Positions 13,401 to 25,081 of a stretch of DNA of 64,000 nt are shown in pieces (within the stretch, counting starts at the first letter, position 1; each line of letters starts with the position of its first letter). Source of the stretch: Powellomyces hirtus (Eukaryota; Chytridiomycota; Chytridiomycetes; Spizellomycetales; Powellomycetaceae); NCBI GenBank assembly GCA_025526995.1, contig JAHLKG010000018.1, positions 310,001 through 374,000 on the forward strand. Direction: 5' to 3'. The notes under the pieces were generated by a model. That model was not told the DNA's origin and did no database searches. It worked only from the letters and a program-made list of their open reading frames with translations. A program made the position numbers and the translations under genes.

Positions 13401-14535
13401 AGGCGCGCGCTACAAGTGGTCATCCCAGGCGAAAGTCCAACCTGGGGGGCTTGTGGTGGCCATCCTTTGCTGCAGGATGTAAATTGGCAGCCGTCCTCCC
13501 CTGGCCATCCCGTGCTGCAGGATGTAAAATATGGCAGGCGCTGCAAGCGGTCATCCCAGGCCAAAGTCCAACCTGGGGGGCTGTGGCGATCCGTTGCTGC
13601 AGGATGTAAAATAAGGCAGGCTCTGCAGGCGATCATCCCAGGCGAAAGTTCAACTTGGGGGGCTTGTGGTGGCCATCCGTTGCTGCAGGATGTAAAATAA
13701 GGCAGGCGCTGCAGGCGGTCATCCCGGGCGAAAGTCCAACCTGGGGGGCTTGTGGCGATCCGTTGTTGCAGGATGTAAAATAAGGCAGGCGCCGCAGGCG
13801 GTCATCCCAGGCGAAAGTCCAACCTGGGGGGCTTGTGGTGGCCATCCCGCGCTGCAGGATGTAAAATAAGGCAGGCGCCGCAGGCGGTCATCCCAGGCGA
13901 AAGTCCAACCTGGGGGGCTTGTGGTGGCCATCCGTTGCTGCAGGATGTAAAATAAGGCAGGCTCTGCAGGCGGTCATCCCAGGCGAAAGTCCAACCTGGG
14001 GGGCTTGTGGTGGTCATCCGTTGCTGCAGGATGTAAAATATAACGCCATCCATTGCTGCAGGATGTAAAAAAACGCGGGCGCTGTAGGCGGTCATCTCAG
14101 GCGAAAGTCCAACCTTGGGGGCTTGCGGTGGCCATCCCTTGCTGCAGGATGTGAAACAAGGCAGGCGCCGCAGGCGGTCATCCCGGGCGAAAGTCCAACC
14201 TGGGGGGCTTGTGGTGGCCATCCGTTGCTGCAGGATGTAAAATATGGCACCATCCGTTGCTGCAGGATGTTAAATATGGCGCCATCCGTTGCTGCAGGAT
14301 GTATAAAAAAGGCGGACACTGCAGGCGGTCATCTCAGGCGAAAGTCCAACCTGGGGGGCTTGCGGTGGTCATCCCGTGCTGCAGGATGTGAAACAAGGCG
14401 GGCGCCGCAGGCGGTCATCCTGGGCGAAAGTCCAAACCGGGGGGCTTGTGGTGGCCATCCGTTGCTGCAGGATGTAAAATAAGGCAGGCGCGCAAGTGGT
14501 CATCCCAGGCGAAAGTCCAACCTGTGGAGGCTTGC
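13400..14535. repeat. Minisatellite, about 86-bp unit with nested 32-54-bp partial units
   Basis: About twelve copies of a unit built around AAAGTCCAACCTGGGGGGCT and fifteen copies of TGCTGCAGGATGTAAAAT. Adjacent full units are spaced 83-86 bp (for example 13730, 13813, 13899, 13985). Near 14056, 14228, 14260 and 14294 only the second half is repeated, at 32-34-bp spacing. Near 13465-13519 there is a 54-bp partial unit. Because 83-86 is not a multiple of three, open frames through the array change frame at each unit, so it is not coding. Identity between units is high, implying recent expansion. Each unit holds a run of six G followed by GTGGTGG. Confidence 0.92.
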
Positions 14536-15967
14536 GATGGGAGGATTGAAGGATTGACAAAAGGCTTTGTGCAAGGTTGTACTCAACGCTTTTCAGACGT
14601 GCCAGGTGTGTGAAACTGATGCCGATAACATTTCTAAGGTTCCGATAGCATACTGTTCTCGGAGAAAAAACGCATCCAACGTTCTCGGACAGGGCCGGGC
14701 CAGCATCGAAAATGACAGAGGAGATGATCAGGTAAGGTAAGACTGCAGCGTTGCAAAGATAGCACCTTGACTGAGTGCACCTTTTACAGGCCTTGGTTAG
14801 GGCGCTACATGCGACCATGAACGGTGTATTTGACGCGTGCTGGCATTAAGTTGCGAATCTGATCGCAGGAGGCTTATTGTACTGGCTTTGGCTTCGAACA
14901 TAGTCTCTCCTGGTTGGGTTACCGGATACATCCCCGGTAAATCAAGAAATCATGGCATCGATTGATGAGGTAGGTTCACAGACTTGAAAGCCGGCTGCGG
15001 ATCAGGATCAGGAATATCTGGGGACAATTCCACACGTAAATTGACATCGTGGATTGAAGGTCTGTTTGCAAACTCCACAGGCTGCAGCACGGGCCCGGAA
15101 TCTCACGGATGATGTTCCATGCTTCTTTTGTAGTCAAGCGGAGCAGGAACATCTGGGACAATTCCACACGTGAATTGACATCGTGGATTGAAGGTCTGTT
15201 TGCCAACTGAACACGCTGCAGCACGGGCCCGGAATCCCACGGACGATGTTTCCTTCTTATGTAGCCAATTGGCATGTCGCAATACCGTCATGTAACGGGT
15301 TTTGGAATGACAAGACATCTATTTCACTATCCCACATTAATCCTCAAAGCTTGCTACATGACGTTTACAGTCCCGTATTACGTGCCTGCATGTAAATGTT
15401 TGATAAAGACTGCTCCTGGGTGACTCTCCTAAATATTGATTGGCGCAGGCGGTAAACTGCCAAGCGTGGGAAAACTGCTCAGCGTGAGTACAGGTTGAGC
15501 TCAACACCCAGATGCAAAAATCGCCCTCCCTGCAGCGTCAAGGCGACGTCCGACGCTGAGGGAACTGAGGTGGATTCACATCACTGGCAACCCACAGGGA
15601 TCCGATACTCAGCTCGCAATGCTAAACGTCCTACCCCTTTTTGTAGATGCATTTTGTTCCGGAAAAAAAAAACTAAAATAATGAAAAACATTGCTGAAGA
15701 ACCTTTGAAGACTGCATCTTGTATTGATGCCCTGACAGCTGACCCATGCACCAAAAAAAGAAATATTTAATACAGAACGCGCCGCTAAATTAATGATCCT
15801 ATCCGATACTGATGATGTGAAAGATAAAGAGGGGTGGAGGAAAGGAAGGGGGACGAAAGGAAGAACGGAAGAAGAGGTGGTTCGTGGTAACGTGGAGATG
15901 CGGTGTGGAATGCTTGCGGTGATGAAATTGTGGCGCAAAGTGGGAATATGCAAACGAAAAGCAGCGG
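14536..15967. other. Gene-free region between minisatellite and DNAJ gene
   Basis: About 1.4 kb apart from the repeat pair listed separately. Open frames here are short and lack any recognisable protein signature. The 15640-15800 part is A/T-rich. It may be a decayed mobile element, but no inverted repeats, transposase or reverse transcriptase fragments are visible. Confidence 0.4.
15003..15252. repeat. Direct repeat, two copies, 134-bp period
   Basis: GGGACAATTCCACACGT begins at 15021 and again at 15155. Similarity continues through ATCGTGGATTGAAGGTCTGT and GCTGCAGCACGGGCCCGGAA to GATGTT in both copies, with about ten differences. The unit is unrelated to the minisatellite to its left. No gene is associated. 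Confidence 0.85.
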
Positions 15968-17758
15968 TCATCGAGAAGGCTCAGCTGTGCCGTCCGTTGC
16001 TGGATCGGCCGTCACAGCCTCATAGACCTGTCCAAGGACGCGTAATGCCTCGCCTCTCCGACGTCTTGTTTCCCTAGGTGTTCGTTCCTCGTCACCGAGG
16101 ATCTTGTCGCAGACCTCACGGAGGACGCCTTCGACTTCGAGCTTGCATCCGCGCCACAGGGCTTCAAGGCCCTTGGTTGCGGCCTCGTGTTCAAGTTTCG
16201 TGCGAAGCTCCTGCTCCTCCTGAGCAAGTTCTTCCTCGGTCTTTTTGGGGGTTGCGGGCTCTGTTGTCTTGGGCTGGCCGTCGGCACCCGTTGGTGACGC
16301 AGCGTTCTCCCCCTCCACTTTGCCATTCTCTTTGTCTGCCTTCTTCTTCTCCAGTTCCTGCAATTTTGAGAACGAAGACTGCAGGTCCATGGCCGTGCGC
16401 AGCGTGCCGACCGTTTCCCCTATTATGTGAGCCTTCTCGCGCATGGCGCCGGCGAAGCGGCTGCCGAATCCCCAGGCGCGTTTGAGAACGGGACCGTCCT
16501 CGGCGTCAATCTTGCCGAGCCAGTACGATGCTTTAAGCGTGTACGTGTAGCCGACGGCGTGGAGGAGTTCTACACCGTACGATTCTGTTTTAAGCATCTC
16601 CGCTTCGAGGGCCATTACGGCGCGGAAAGCCTCCAGAGCCTCGGCGGAGACGCGCTCGTAGTCGGCGGTGGGCATGGCGGTAGCAGATCCGGATGCGTTG
16701 TCGACCGGGGGCTCGGCGGGGAGCGCTTCGACAAACAGCGCGAGTTTGTGGGTTAATATGTCTACTAGCTTCGTCACGCGCTTGTTGCGGATATCGGCGC
16801 GTTCTTCTGGGGTCAGCTCTTTCGATTTGTTCTGATCGACCGCGCCCGTGCCCGCCATAGCTTCAGCAAAGTCCTTGGCGATCGAAATTTCGCCAATGAT
16901 GTCCAGGAACTTATCGCCGCCAAACTGCTGCTTGAAGAAGTCTTCTGGATCAATGAAAGGCGCTTCCGTCCCATTGGTGGATACTCCATGTTGATTGTAG
17001 TGTGAGCGACGCTGTGGATCCGACAGAACTGGTAACGAGCTTGTGAGCAGACACCCCATCGATACGTTCAACAGATCTAACTTTCTGGTGATTTACCTTG
17101 GTATGCGTGCGATATATCTTTGAATTTCTCTTCGGCTGTGGGATCATCAGGGTTTTTGTCGGGATGGCACTTCATCGCCTTCAAATAGTATGCCTTCTTG
17201 ATCTGCGGAGCAGTGGCCGTTCCGCTTATTCCCAAGAGGTCGTAGTATTCCAAGTCAAGCGGCGCTTCATCTACGTTATAACAAAAGACGTGAGCAATCT
17301 TCGGGCCTTGTTCAGAAATGTCGGGTAAATAAATACGCACCTGTGCCCTTTCTTCCCCCGTAAGACTTTTTCGGTGCTGATGGTTTTTGCTGCTGTTGCT
17401 TCTGTTCCTGGCGCTGGTTTTGCTGCTGTTGCTGCTGCTGCTGCTGGGCACCTTCCGCCTCTCTCGTCTTCTGACCATTGGCTCCGGACGCATCCCGCTG
17501 AGCTCTCCAATCTGGTGTTGGCTTTTTGCTAACTTTATCAACTAGTATTTTGCCTACTTCCAGACAGGAGAAGCACTGTATGCGATAGTGATCCCAACTA
17601 TAGGTATCGCTGGTAGTGGGTGACGAAGCGTCGCGAGACGGAAGGGCTGTGGTGGGGACAGAAAATTCCAGGGTGACTCCACAAGACGGGCATGCGGCAG
17701 TAGCGGCGGGCCGTGGACGCCGAGACTGGACGATCGGGGGCGGTTGTTGCGAGGTCAT
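15968..17758 (-). CDS. J-domain co-chaperone with DnaJ-X region (Caj1/Djp1 type)
   Basis: Hsp40 co-chaperone that stimulates Hsp70. Start [10 protein letters not shown] at 17758. The N-terminal ~90 residues precede the J domain and contain two CxxC pairs (CPSCG and CFSC), which look like a small zinc ribbon. Next is a glutamine-rich stretch encoded by CTG/TTG repeats (about 17384-17446), then after an intron the J domain ([20 protein letters not shown]) with the catalytic HPD in CHPDKNPDD. After a second intron come [15 protein letters not shown] and a long DnaJ-X region, with a charged Lys/Glu segment (about 16200-16370), ending AEPSR-stop at 15968. Yeast Caj1/Djp1 have the same J plus X arrangement but begin with the J domain, so the zinc-binding extension is distinctive. 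Divergent from HIS6. Confidence 0.88.
17381..17450. repeat. Glutamine-codon repeat (poly-Q) in J-domain gene
   Basis: Interrupted CTG/TTG triplets on plus (CAG/CAA on minus) encode two Gln-rich runs, one of nine consecutive Gln, just before the J domain. Length polymorphism is likely. Confidence 0.8.
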
Positions 17759-18299
17759 TGGCGTTGTGAATTTCGCAGATTGCTTGCCGAAAGTAGGAAG
17801 AACGGGAGGGCGAATAGGAGGAAGATCAGGTGAAACCAAAGACACTTGAAATCCTTGCAAGGAGCGTATGTAGCTCTTCCTGAGGCTGCTGCTACGGTAT
17901 TGAGAGGTGGGATCGTGCGTTAAGTCTAGGCTCTGTCGACGACTCTCCGGCTAAAGGATGCTGCGGGGGGTGGTGGACTTTTTCGTGGTAAAGTCCTCGT
18001 GCAAATCGAAGGTGGGGGATGATGTCGTGCAGACAGCCGCTCCGTGGCGGTTTTGATGAAGATGTCATGGCAACAAGGAAATGTTCATCAACTTCCACAG
18101 CCACATCACTCTCTCCGCTTTTCCCGTTTTGCCCGCCAAACTCCGCTGTCCAAAGCACATCATCCCGCTTGAAAGACAACGACTTTATCGGACTGTCTTT
18201 GAGCGCTTGCCGTGAAGATTTACGACTTGAAGATTGAAGGATACTAGAAACGGATAGAGCCGAGACCAGTATTGAAAGCCGCCTCCTGATCTCCTCAAC
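17759..18299. other. Divergent promoter region, J-domain gene / HIS6
   Basis: About 540 bp between divergent start codons. The minus strand has an open frame through about 17892-18290 with a normal-looking amino-acid mix (it ends HLSIP-stop) but no recognisable domain and no clear start. It could be an alternative 5' exon, but I cannot support that. Confidence 0.4.
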
Positions 18300-19702
18300 A
18301 TGACACTGTTCCGACCTTGCATCGACCTGCACCAAGGTCAGGTGAAGCAAATCGTTGGCGCATCTCTCAACAGCGACGAACCTACCACTCTCAAAACAAA
18401 CTTTGTCGCAACGTACGGACCCTTCACTGTCCATACTTCTCTGCCTCTTTATCACGTTGCTAGCGACACGATGAAGCTGACACAACCTCAACTCTCTTTG
18501 CAGCCATCCACCAGCATACTATGCCGCAAACTACCGCACACACGGTCTCTCCGGTGCCCATGTCATCAAACTCGGATCAGACAATGATGCTGCCGCCAAA
18601 GAAGCCTTGGCCGCGTGGCCAAAAGGTCTGCAAGTCGGAGGAGGCATCACAATTGACAACGCACAGGAATGGCTCGATGCCGGAGCTCATAAAGTATGCG
18701 TCGCAATTTGGTGAGCAAACCACAAAACAACAGCACAATCGTCCGCGTTTCGTTGCCATGATTGGCTCAAACAACAACCTCGGCTGAGGGTCGTTTGTTT
18801 CTTTTGTTGTGTCTAGGTGATTGTAACGAGCTGGCTGTTTCCGAATGCAAAATTCAGTTCCGCGCGATTGGAGGCTTTATGCGCCAAGATTGGAAAGGAG
18901 TCCATCGTCGTCGATGTCAGGTATGCCCGCGAAAATAACCCGTCTCCACATCCAAGCGCTCATACCCTCGATTCTGCCCCCAGCTGCAAGCGTCGCGGCG
19001 ACAAATGGATCGTCGCCATGAACAAATGGCAGACCCCAACTGACACCGAAGTCAACAAAGGTAGGGAGAAAGAAAGTCTTACACACCCCAACCTAGTCGA
19101 ACCTCAAACATCGACATTTCCCTGACCAAACCCGTCTCTCTTTTCTCAGAAACCCTGGATTACATGGCCCAATACTGCAGCGAGTTCCTCGTCCACGCCG
19201 CAGACGTCGAAGGCCTTTGTCAAGGCATCGACGAGGATCTTGTCAAACGTAAGTGCTTGAGCGTACCATCATTGTACGGAAATCGATCATGGCTCATAGT
19301 GTTTGGACACTCTTCAGGGCTGGGAGAGTGGTGCACAATTCCCTGCACCTACGCAGGCGGCGGCAAAGGTTAGAAATTACAAGTTTTCTTAGTTTCACTT
19401 GTTTGTTGCAAAATCTCCGAATACTAAAATTGAACACTGTTGATTGTAGAAACTGGCGATCTGCAGCTGGTCGAAAAGCTGTCGGACGGAAAAGTGGACC
19501 TGACGTTCGGAAGGTAAACGTTCGACTGCAATCTCAACCGCATCATCCCTCGTCGCGCCTATCTGAATTCCCGCCCACTCATCGACCTTCTCTCAAAACC
19601 TCTCTTGTGTATTGTGCTCCTCACAGTGCCTTGGACATGTTTGGCGGAACCGGCGTCAAATTCGACGACTGCGTCGCATGGAACAGAAGCAAAGGCCAAT
19701 AA
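18300..19702 (+). CDS. HIS6: ProFAR isomerase, histidine biosynthesis (HIS6)
   Basis: Phosphoribosylformimino-5-aminoimidazole carboxamide ribotide isomerase, the fourth step of histidine synthesis; a cytosolic TIM barrel. [20 protein letters not shown] is the classic eukaryotic His6 start, with the catalytic Asp in the first strand. After an intron (donor GTACGG, acceptor TTGCAG) the frame continues [14 protein letters not shown] and [10 protein letters not shown], then [15 protein letters not shown], the phosphate-binding loop. Later exons give [42 protein letters not shown] (the second catalytic-site Asp), [25 protein letters not shown] and stop at 19700-19702. At least six introns, some only 50-80 bp. 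Length is near the usual 250-260 residues. Confidence 0.93.
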
Positions 19703-20014
19703 CAACAGTGACACACTTCCCATCCCCTTTCTTTTCCAAAACGAACCCCGTCAATGTACATAAATACTGTAGTCAATGCCTTCTGCATCAATGCTTGCAC
19801 TACATTCTAGGTCCGCCCAGGGCGTTGTGAGTCACATTCCACAGATAATTAGCCTTGGGTGGAGAACTTTCATTCGCCTGGTAATGTGATGATTTTGACT
19901 ACCAGCGTTCCGTTATTGCGCGTAGGAAAAGCCTAGAAATCGAATCGGCCCCCAAAGTAAAAGGTATCACGGCATATATTGCTTGAATACAATGGAGACG
20001 GGTATTGATGTATA
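19703..20014. other. Convergent 3' intergenic region
   Basis: Between HIS6 and the minus-strand F-box-like gene. It probably holds the two 3' UTRs. No repeat or RNA gene recognised. Confidence 0.4.
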
Positions 20015-20700
20015 CTAAATAGAGCGCTGCTGCTGATGGTGGAGATGCATCTCCACGAGGTTATCCGTATACCGATCAAATTCCAAAGTCTCGACCTCCA
20101 GAGTCCCGTCATACCTCCTTCGGAAACCATAGACTTTGAATAGAAAAGCGAAGAATATCTTGATAGCATAAAGCCACTTCTCGAGGCGGTCATCGATAAT
20201 GTCGTAAAGAGTGATATTCTTGAACAGAACATACTAATGGATTAGGATCGGCCCTCGGTGTGAACGGCACATACTCGAGCAGCTTGGCGTGTGACGATGC
20301 GCAGGACATGGCTTGGGGTTCCGTTTCAAAAATGATGGGGAAATCGAGTGTGCGTATCACGCTATCAAAGAGCTTGTGATTGGTGAGCACAAGATCTGCA
20401 ATGTTCTGCTTGTACACGCTGGCAACTTCGCGGCGCTCGCGGCTCAGTTCAAGGCACAGTCCGTAGAGGACAGCCCCTGGGTCGACGAGAGCATTGCTGA
20501 GTGCATGTTTGAAGCGCTTGAGGTTGAGGTAAGTCGCATTTGTATTCAAATGAAAAGCATATGCCCGCATTTCCCGGCGGCTACTGCTCACGATCGCGTG
20601 GAATGTTTTATTGACGAGAAGCAGGGAGTGGAACATGCTCGTGTCCATGCGAAGAATGATGCGATCCCATAGATGATCAACCACGATGGATATGATTTTC
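20015..20700 (-). CDS. F-box-like protein, start unclear and frame interrupted
   Basis: A continuous frame holds IISIVVDHLWDRIILRMDTS, then SLLLVNKTFHAIVSSSRREM, resembling a degenerate F-box (leucine-rich helix, then LVNKTF). About 140 residues without a recognisable domain follow, to YVPFTPRADPNPL (about 20225). A convincing continuation, VLFKNITLYDIIDDRLEKWL with a hydrophobic KIFFAFLFKVYGF, then runs in another frame to a stop at 20015. Joining the two requires either a single-base frameshift at 20229 or splicing of a 40-47-bp intron whose boundaries do not give the right phase with GT-AG. The only ATG in the first frame lies inside the F-box-like part (about 20647); a well-placed ATG at 20730 is in another frame. 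The gene may be decaying. Confidence 0.45.
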
Positions 20701-20913
20701 CGCTGGTAAGGTGATGGTGGCCATGGTGGTGGAGTTTGTAAACGATAATAGGCGTTAAGATGATCTGCTATTGCTTTGGGTGTGGGAAACGGGGAGCCTG
20801 GACGCGTGTGACCTATGTGTTGGTTTTACACAGTACAGGAATGTGCTAGTCCCGTGAAATACAAATAAAAAAATAAATACAAATGCATGAAAATACACTA
20901 GTGATCAACCCTT

Positions 20914-23900
20914 TTATTCCAAGATCGTGATCCCATACGGCTCGTCGGACAGCACCGGTGGGGGTTCCGAGTTAGTGACCGGGGCTTGAGCGAGCGCCGG
21001 GTCGCCGCCGCTGTCCATGATGCGCTGTTTGAATTCCTCTGCTGTTTCCAACGCCTTTCGCAAAGAAATAAATCTGATCAGCCAAATCATCTGAACAAAA
21101 AAGAGGGAAGAGCCGAAAGTGAAAGACAAGATACATACTGCGATGGGTTGGCTAAAGATTTCAGGTAGTCTTTCCTCGATTTTGGTAATGAGCTGTTTGA
21201 ATGCTACTTGGACGGCCCGAGCCTTGTCTTCTTGCGTGTAGAGCATGAGTGCGCGGATGAGCGCAAGGACATCAGCTAAACAGAAAACCACAAAGAGGGT
21301 GGGTCAGCATCACTCCGAAGACCAGCCGTTGGTTTATCCCTTCTCAAATCCTACCCCGCATGCTATTTGTCCGATGAACAAGTTTCCTCAGCATTCCGAT
21401 CAAATATTCGTCCTCATAGGCCTTATCGCGTCCCGTGGCGCGTTTTCGTTCCTGTTTCCGTTTGGCGCGGGCGGTGCGGGCGGTGCGCGTTGTCGATCTA
21501 GTCCCTACACTGCTAAGACCGGTTTGTCCGGTTATGCGGGTGGTGGCCATGGAGGTGGTATCGGAGAACATGTCAATGTTGTCTAGGGCCGGGTCGTGTC
21601 CTTCTTCATTGTTGGCGACCAGGTTGGCCAATCGCGCCTTTTCCTCGCGGAAGCGGCGGAGGCGGTCGGTTCGTTTATCGAATTCCGAGGACATTTCGGC
21701 AATGTCTTCCAGAGTTTTGTCGCCGGCGTCGGTGACGCGGGGTCTGATGGCGGTGTCGACCAGGGATTTGCAATTATGTTGCGGCAAATGCGCGATTCGG
21801 GCAGCTTCGTCCCACAGAGCGCCGGATATGCAGACATCGATGGCACGTGCGGGGTCGTTCGCGTGGTCGACGAGGACACGAGCTGCGTCGCGGAACTGCA
21901 GGCGGCGTGCGAGTTCATCGGCGAGTTCCATTGCCATGGAGCGAGCTTGTGAGGTTGGGATATCGAGTTCCGCTGCAATCGCAAAACACTGCTGCCACAT
22001 CGCTGCTTGCCGATACTGTTGCATTGCCTGGGACATTTTGCCGGCCATGTGGTACAGCATGGCAGCGTCGGCATGTTCGGATCGTTGCTCGAGATCGTCA
22101 GCGTAGAGAGCGAGGACATCGCGGTACTTTGCGGGTTCGGATTTGAACACATTCATGGCTGCCTTGTAGATGTTGTGTTTGGCAGTGTAAGTCAGACAGT
22201 CGTTGTAGTACTGTTCGCCCGCAACGCTGAGATGGCCGAGGGCCTTGTCACGTTTCCCAAGATGATCGTCGATGCGGAACCGCTGGTAGTTTTGTTCAAG
22301 CTTCTGAAGCTCAGACAAGAAAGGCAGGTACTCGCGCGGATCCTTTTGGGAATGTTGTGCGACCATGAGGGTGAGTGGGAAATCATACATTCCAAGTGCG
22401 ACATCGTAGAGCTTGTCGACATCGGCGAGGAAAATGACATATTTGAGTGCCGAGTCAGCGACTTCCGATGATTCGGTGGTTTTGAGGGTCAGGATGCGGC
22501 GCATGGCGGTCTCCAGGTCGGGTGGGGACTTTTTGACGTCGGTAGTGAGTATCGAGTGGGTGTAGCGAGTTTCCGAGACGGTTTGCAGGGCGGTGCGGAA
22601 AATGTCGCAGATGGCGTTAGTTTTGCCTTCCACTTTGCCGAGCTTTTTCAGTTCCCAGGCCGAGATGGGTTGCTGGGGGTTTGCTGCCATTGCGGCGGCG
22701 GTGACGGCGGCCGGCTTGCCCATGCCTGTGTACATGGTGATGGTGACATCCTCGTCTCTCAAGCTCGATATGAACAGGTTGAGGTAATCCGGGTCGTCGA
22801 CCATGCTCACAAAGTTCTCGACATTTTTCTCAAAGCCCTGGCGATCACAATCTACCAAAAAGTTCAGATCAATGCGATGCTTCCTGCACAGAACGAACGC
22901 TGTTCTGTAGTCGACGTTGGAAATGGCGCGGCGGACCGCAGCCAAGACGAGAGCGCGCGGATACACGGTCTCAAGGTTTCCGCGTGGCATTTGCAGAACG
23001 AGAGAAGTGTCGGACGGCACCGCGATGACGATCTTGGATCCGCGTTCAACGCGGCGGACGTGTTCATCAAACGGCGACGCGGATGTGTCTACTAGCTTGA
23101 ATTCCGAGAGGGGTACGTTGAGAGAGATAAAGCGGGCAGTGTGTGTGAATGTGGTGAGGATCAGGAAATCGTTGTGCACGTGGAAGGACGTGCAGTCGGA
23201 TGAGATGAGGGTGGAGTTGGCGTACAGCTTGTTGCGGCCGCTGAGACCGAGGTATACTCGTTCACGGGTTGTGGATGCTGGCGTTGTGGGCAGGTCGATG
23301 GCAGATATCCAGGGACACATTGTTGGCAGACCGGCATGCAGGTTCAAGGTGGTCGAGGATGGGGCAGCATCGTTTGCAAGTGGAATCTCGGCAATCCGGC
23401 CATCGACGGCTTGCGCAAACAAGGTGGAGAGAGGTACATTGTACTGCAGCCGGGAGAGCGAACGAACATGCGAATACTCGTCAAATCTGACGGTGTGGGT
23501 ACCTGTTATTTTGTAAGATTCGGCGTCGAATGTGATAGTGGCTACCGCGTCCTCGTTCGTGTTTTCGTTGTAGGCCAGAGCGGCTACTGTCGTGGCGTTC
23601 ACGTATACCAGCTGTCTGTATGTGACCTGTGGGTCATCGGCAAGGCTGAAGGAGCCCAACGGCTTTGGGGCTTTGACTGGCTTGGTGGCGCTTCCACTCT
23701 TGTAGAAGTGCACTGACGCGTCACACAGCAAGACTGCAAAGTCGTCACCCGCAGTTCCGGGCCCGAACGCGACATGAGCAGCAGGCGCCGGTAGGGTAAC
23801 CTTATGTGCGCTCATGGGTGGCGGAACGTTCAAGTGTCTGAACGGGGTCAAAAGGACCGAGGCACCATCGACAACGGCGACGGTGGCCGGGTTGTCCGGC

Positions 23901-25081
23901 GCGAGGACCGTGCTGATGAAGTGATCGGAGCAGAAGTCCGTACGCTGGTAAGATCCACCTCGGGTCATGATATGCAGCCTGAGGGCGTTTTCGGGATCCC
24001 AGTTGACGCCACTGATGGGGTCGCCGGCGGTTGTCGGCCGAATCTCCTGCTTCAGATACCAGTGATAGTTCATGACTGTCCAGAGCTGGACGACGGAGGA
24101 GACGGTTTCGGCCTCGGGGTACATGAGCCAGATGGCCAACACGGAAGAGTCAATGTTCCAGAGTGCTTCGACGACAACGGCATTCTTGTCGCGGAGTGTG
24201 AACTCGCCGTGTCTCAGGCCGTTCTTTTCAAAGAACACAATGTCGTGTCGATGCGGAAGACGTTGACTAGACGCGATCAGGTTTCCCGACGGCCGCCACG
24301 CCAACGCATGTTCCAGCAATGGTACCGGCTCGCTCGTGTACTGCAGGACACACTCCCGATCATACATGCGCACGACCCGCTTCTCGCCGTTTGGATCCAC
24401 CGCCGAACAAGCGAACAGCGATCCATCGCCCCGCCACGATATCCGCGGTCGCAGATCGTCCGAGTAGGCCAGCATTTTCCCCACCGTGGCGGCCGCTGGT
24501 GCTGCCAGCGCTGCCTGTTTGCCCTCAGAGCCATGGAACTGCGTTTCTTTACGGCCCCATCCGACATTCACCTGCGCGGCTTCTCCCGTAGAGGAGACGT
24601 GAATCGGCACTTCGGTGATCACGTCAAAGTCTTTGGTCATTTCAAGCAGCGTTCCTGTTCCGGTGACAATGATGACCAACTCGTGGTCAGGACTCCACTC
24701 GATGCACAGAATCCCCGAGTCTACTGTTCCAACGACCTCCTGCGATCCTCTTGGTCCTGCACCGCCATCCTCGGTCTGAATCAGTATAATATCCCCTCCA
24801 GTTAGCGCTACACACAGAGCCTGGGATTCGGGAAGGTATTGGAGTCCGACGACTTGATAGGGTGCTGCTGTTTCGTTGATGCCATCCGGAAAGCAAGCGA
24901 CCTCCGTGGCGATGTTGTCCGAATTGACAGAGTATACTGTGCTCTGCTCTCGGCTACCGACCGAGCAGTAGACTGTTGCAGTTTCTGGGTCGACGGTGGC
25001 CAACGAGCGTCCAGACGATTCGACGAGCCCGGCGGGGAAAAGGGCGGTCCGAGACTCGTTCAACAGTTGAAGACTGCGCAT
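20914..25081 (-). CDS. ELP1: Elongator complex subunit 1 (Elp1/Iki3)
   Basis: Scaffold of the six-subunit Elongator complex, which makes the cm5 side chain on wobble uridine of tRNAs. Start MRSLQLLNESRT at 25081, matching the short MR-N-L start of Elp1. One very large exon (about 21350-25081) encodes the N-terminal WD40 repeats (first ~700 residues, for example VGLQYLPESQALCVALTGGD) and the helical TPR-type middle. The latter includes YRTAFVLCRKHRIDLNFLVD, YDVALGMYDFPLTLMVAQHS and WQQCFAIAAELD, all typical of the family. A basic patch near the C-terminus (RAKRKQERKRATGRDKAYED) corresponds to the tRNA-binding Lys/Arg stretch. Two small 3' exons follow (ADVLALIRALMLYTQEDKAR, then LRKALETAEEFKQRIMDSGG), ending at 20914. 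Total about 1,330 residues, the usual size. Confidence 0.95.

Noticed and set aside
13394..14482. Overlapping open frames on both strands through the minisatellite
   Set aside because: The 83-86-bp unit is not a multiple of three, so each frame is a repeat artefact; no start context or domain.
13400..14535. CRISPR-like repeat array
   Set aside because: Units are contiguous and nearly identical without unique spacers, and this is a eukaryotic genome.
14540..15960. Transposon suspected in the gene-poor block
   Set aside because: No terminal inverted repeats, long terminal repeats, transposase, integrase or reverse-transcriptase fragments could be read.
17892..18491. 199-codon minus frame upstream of the J-domain gene
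   Set aside because: Its beginning is antisense to HIS6 exon 1; the remainder has no recognisable domain or ATG start.
21435..22471. Several 100-220-codon plus frames
   Set aside because: All antisense to the ELP1 TPR region and without domains.
23804..24805. 333-codon open frame on plus
   Set aside because: It lies wholly antisense to the ELP1 WD40 exon, has no recognisable domain and an unnatural composition; a shadow of GC-rich codon use.
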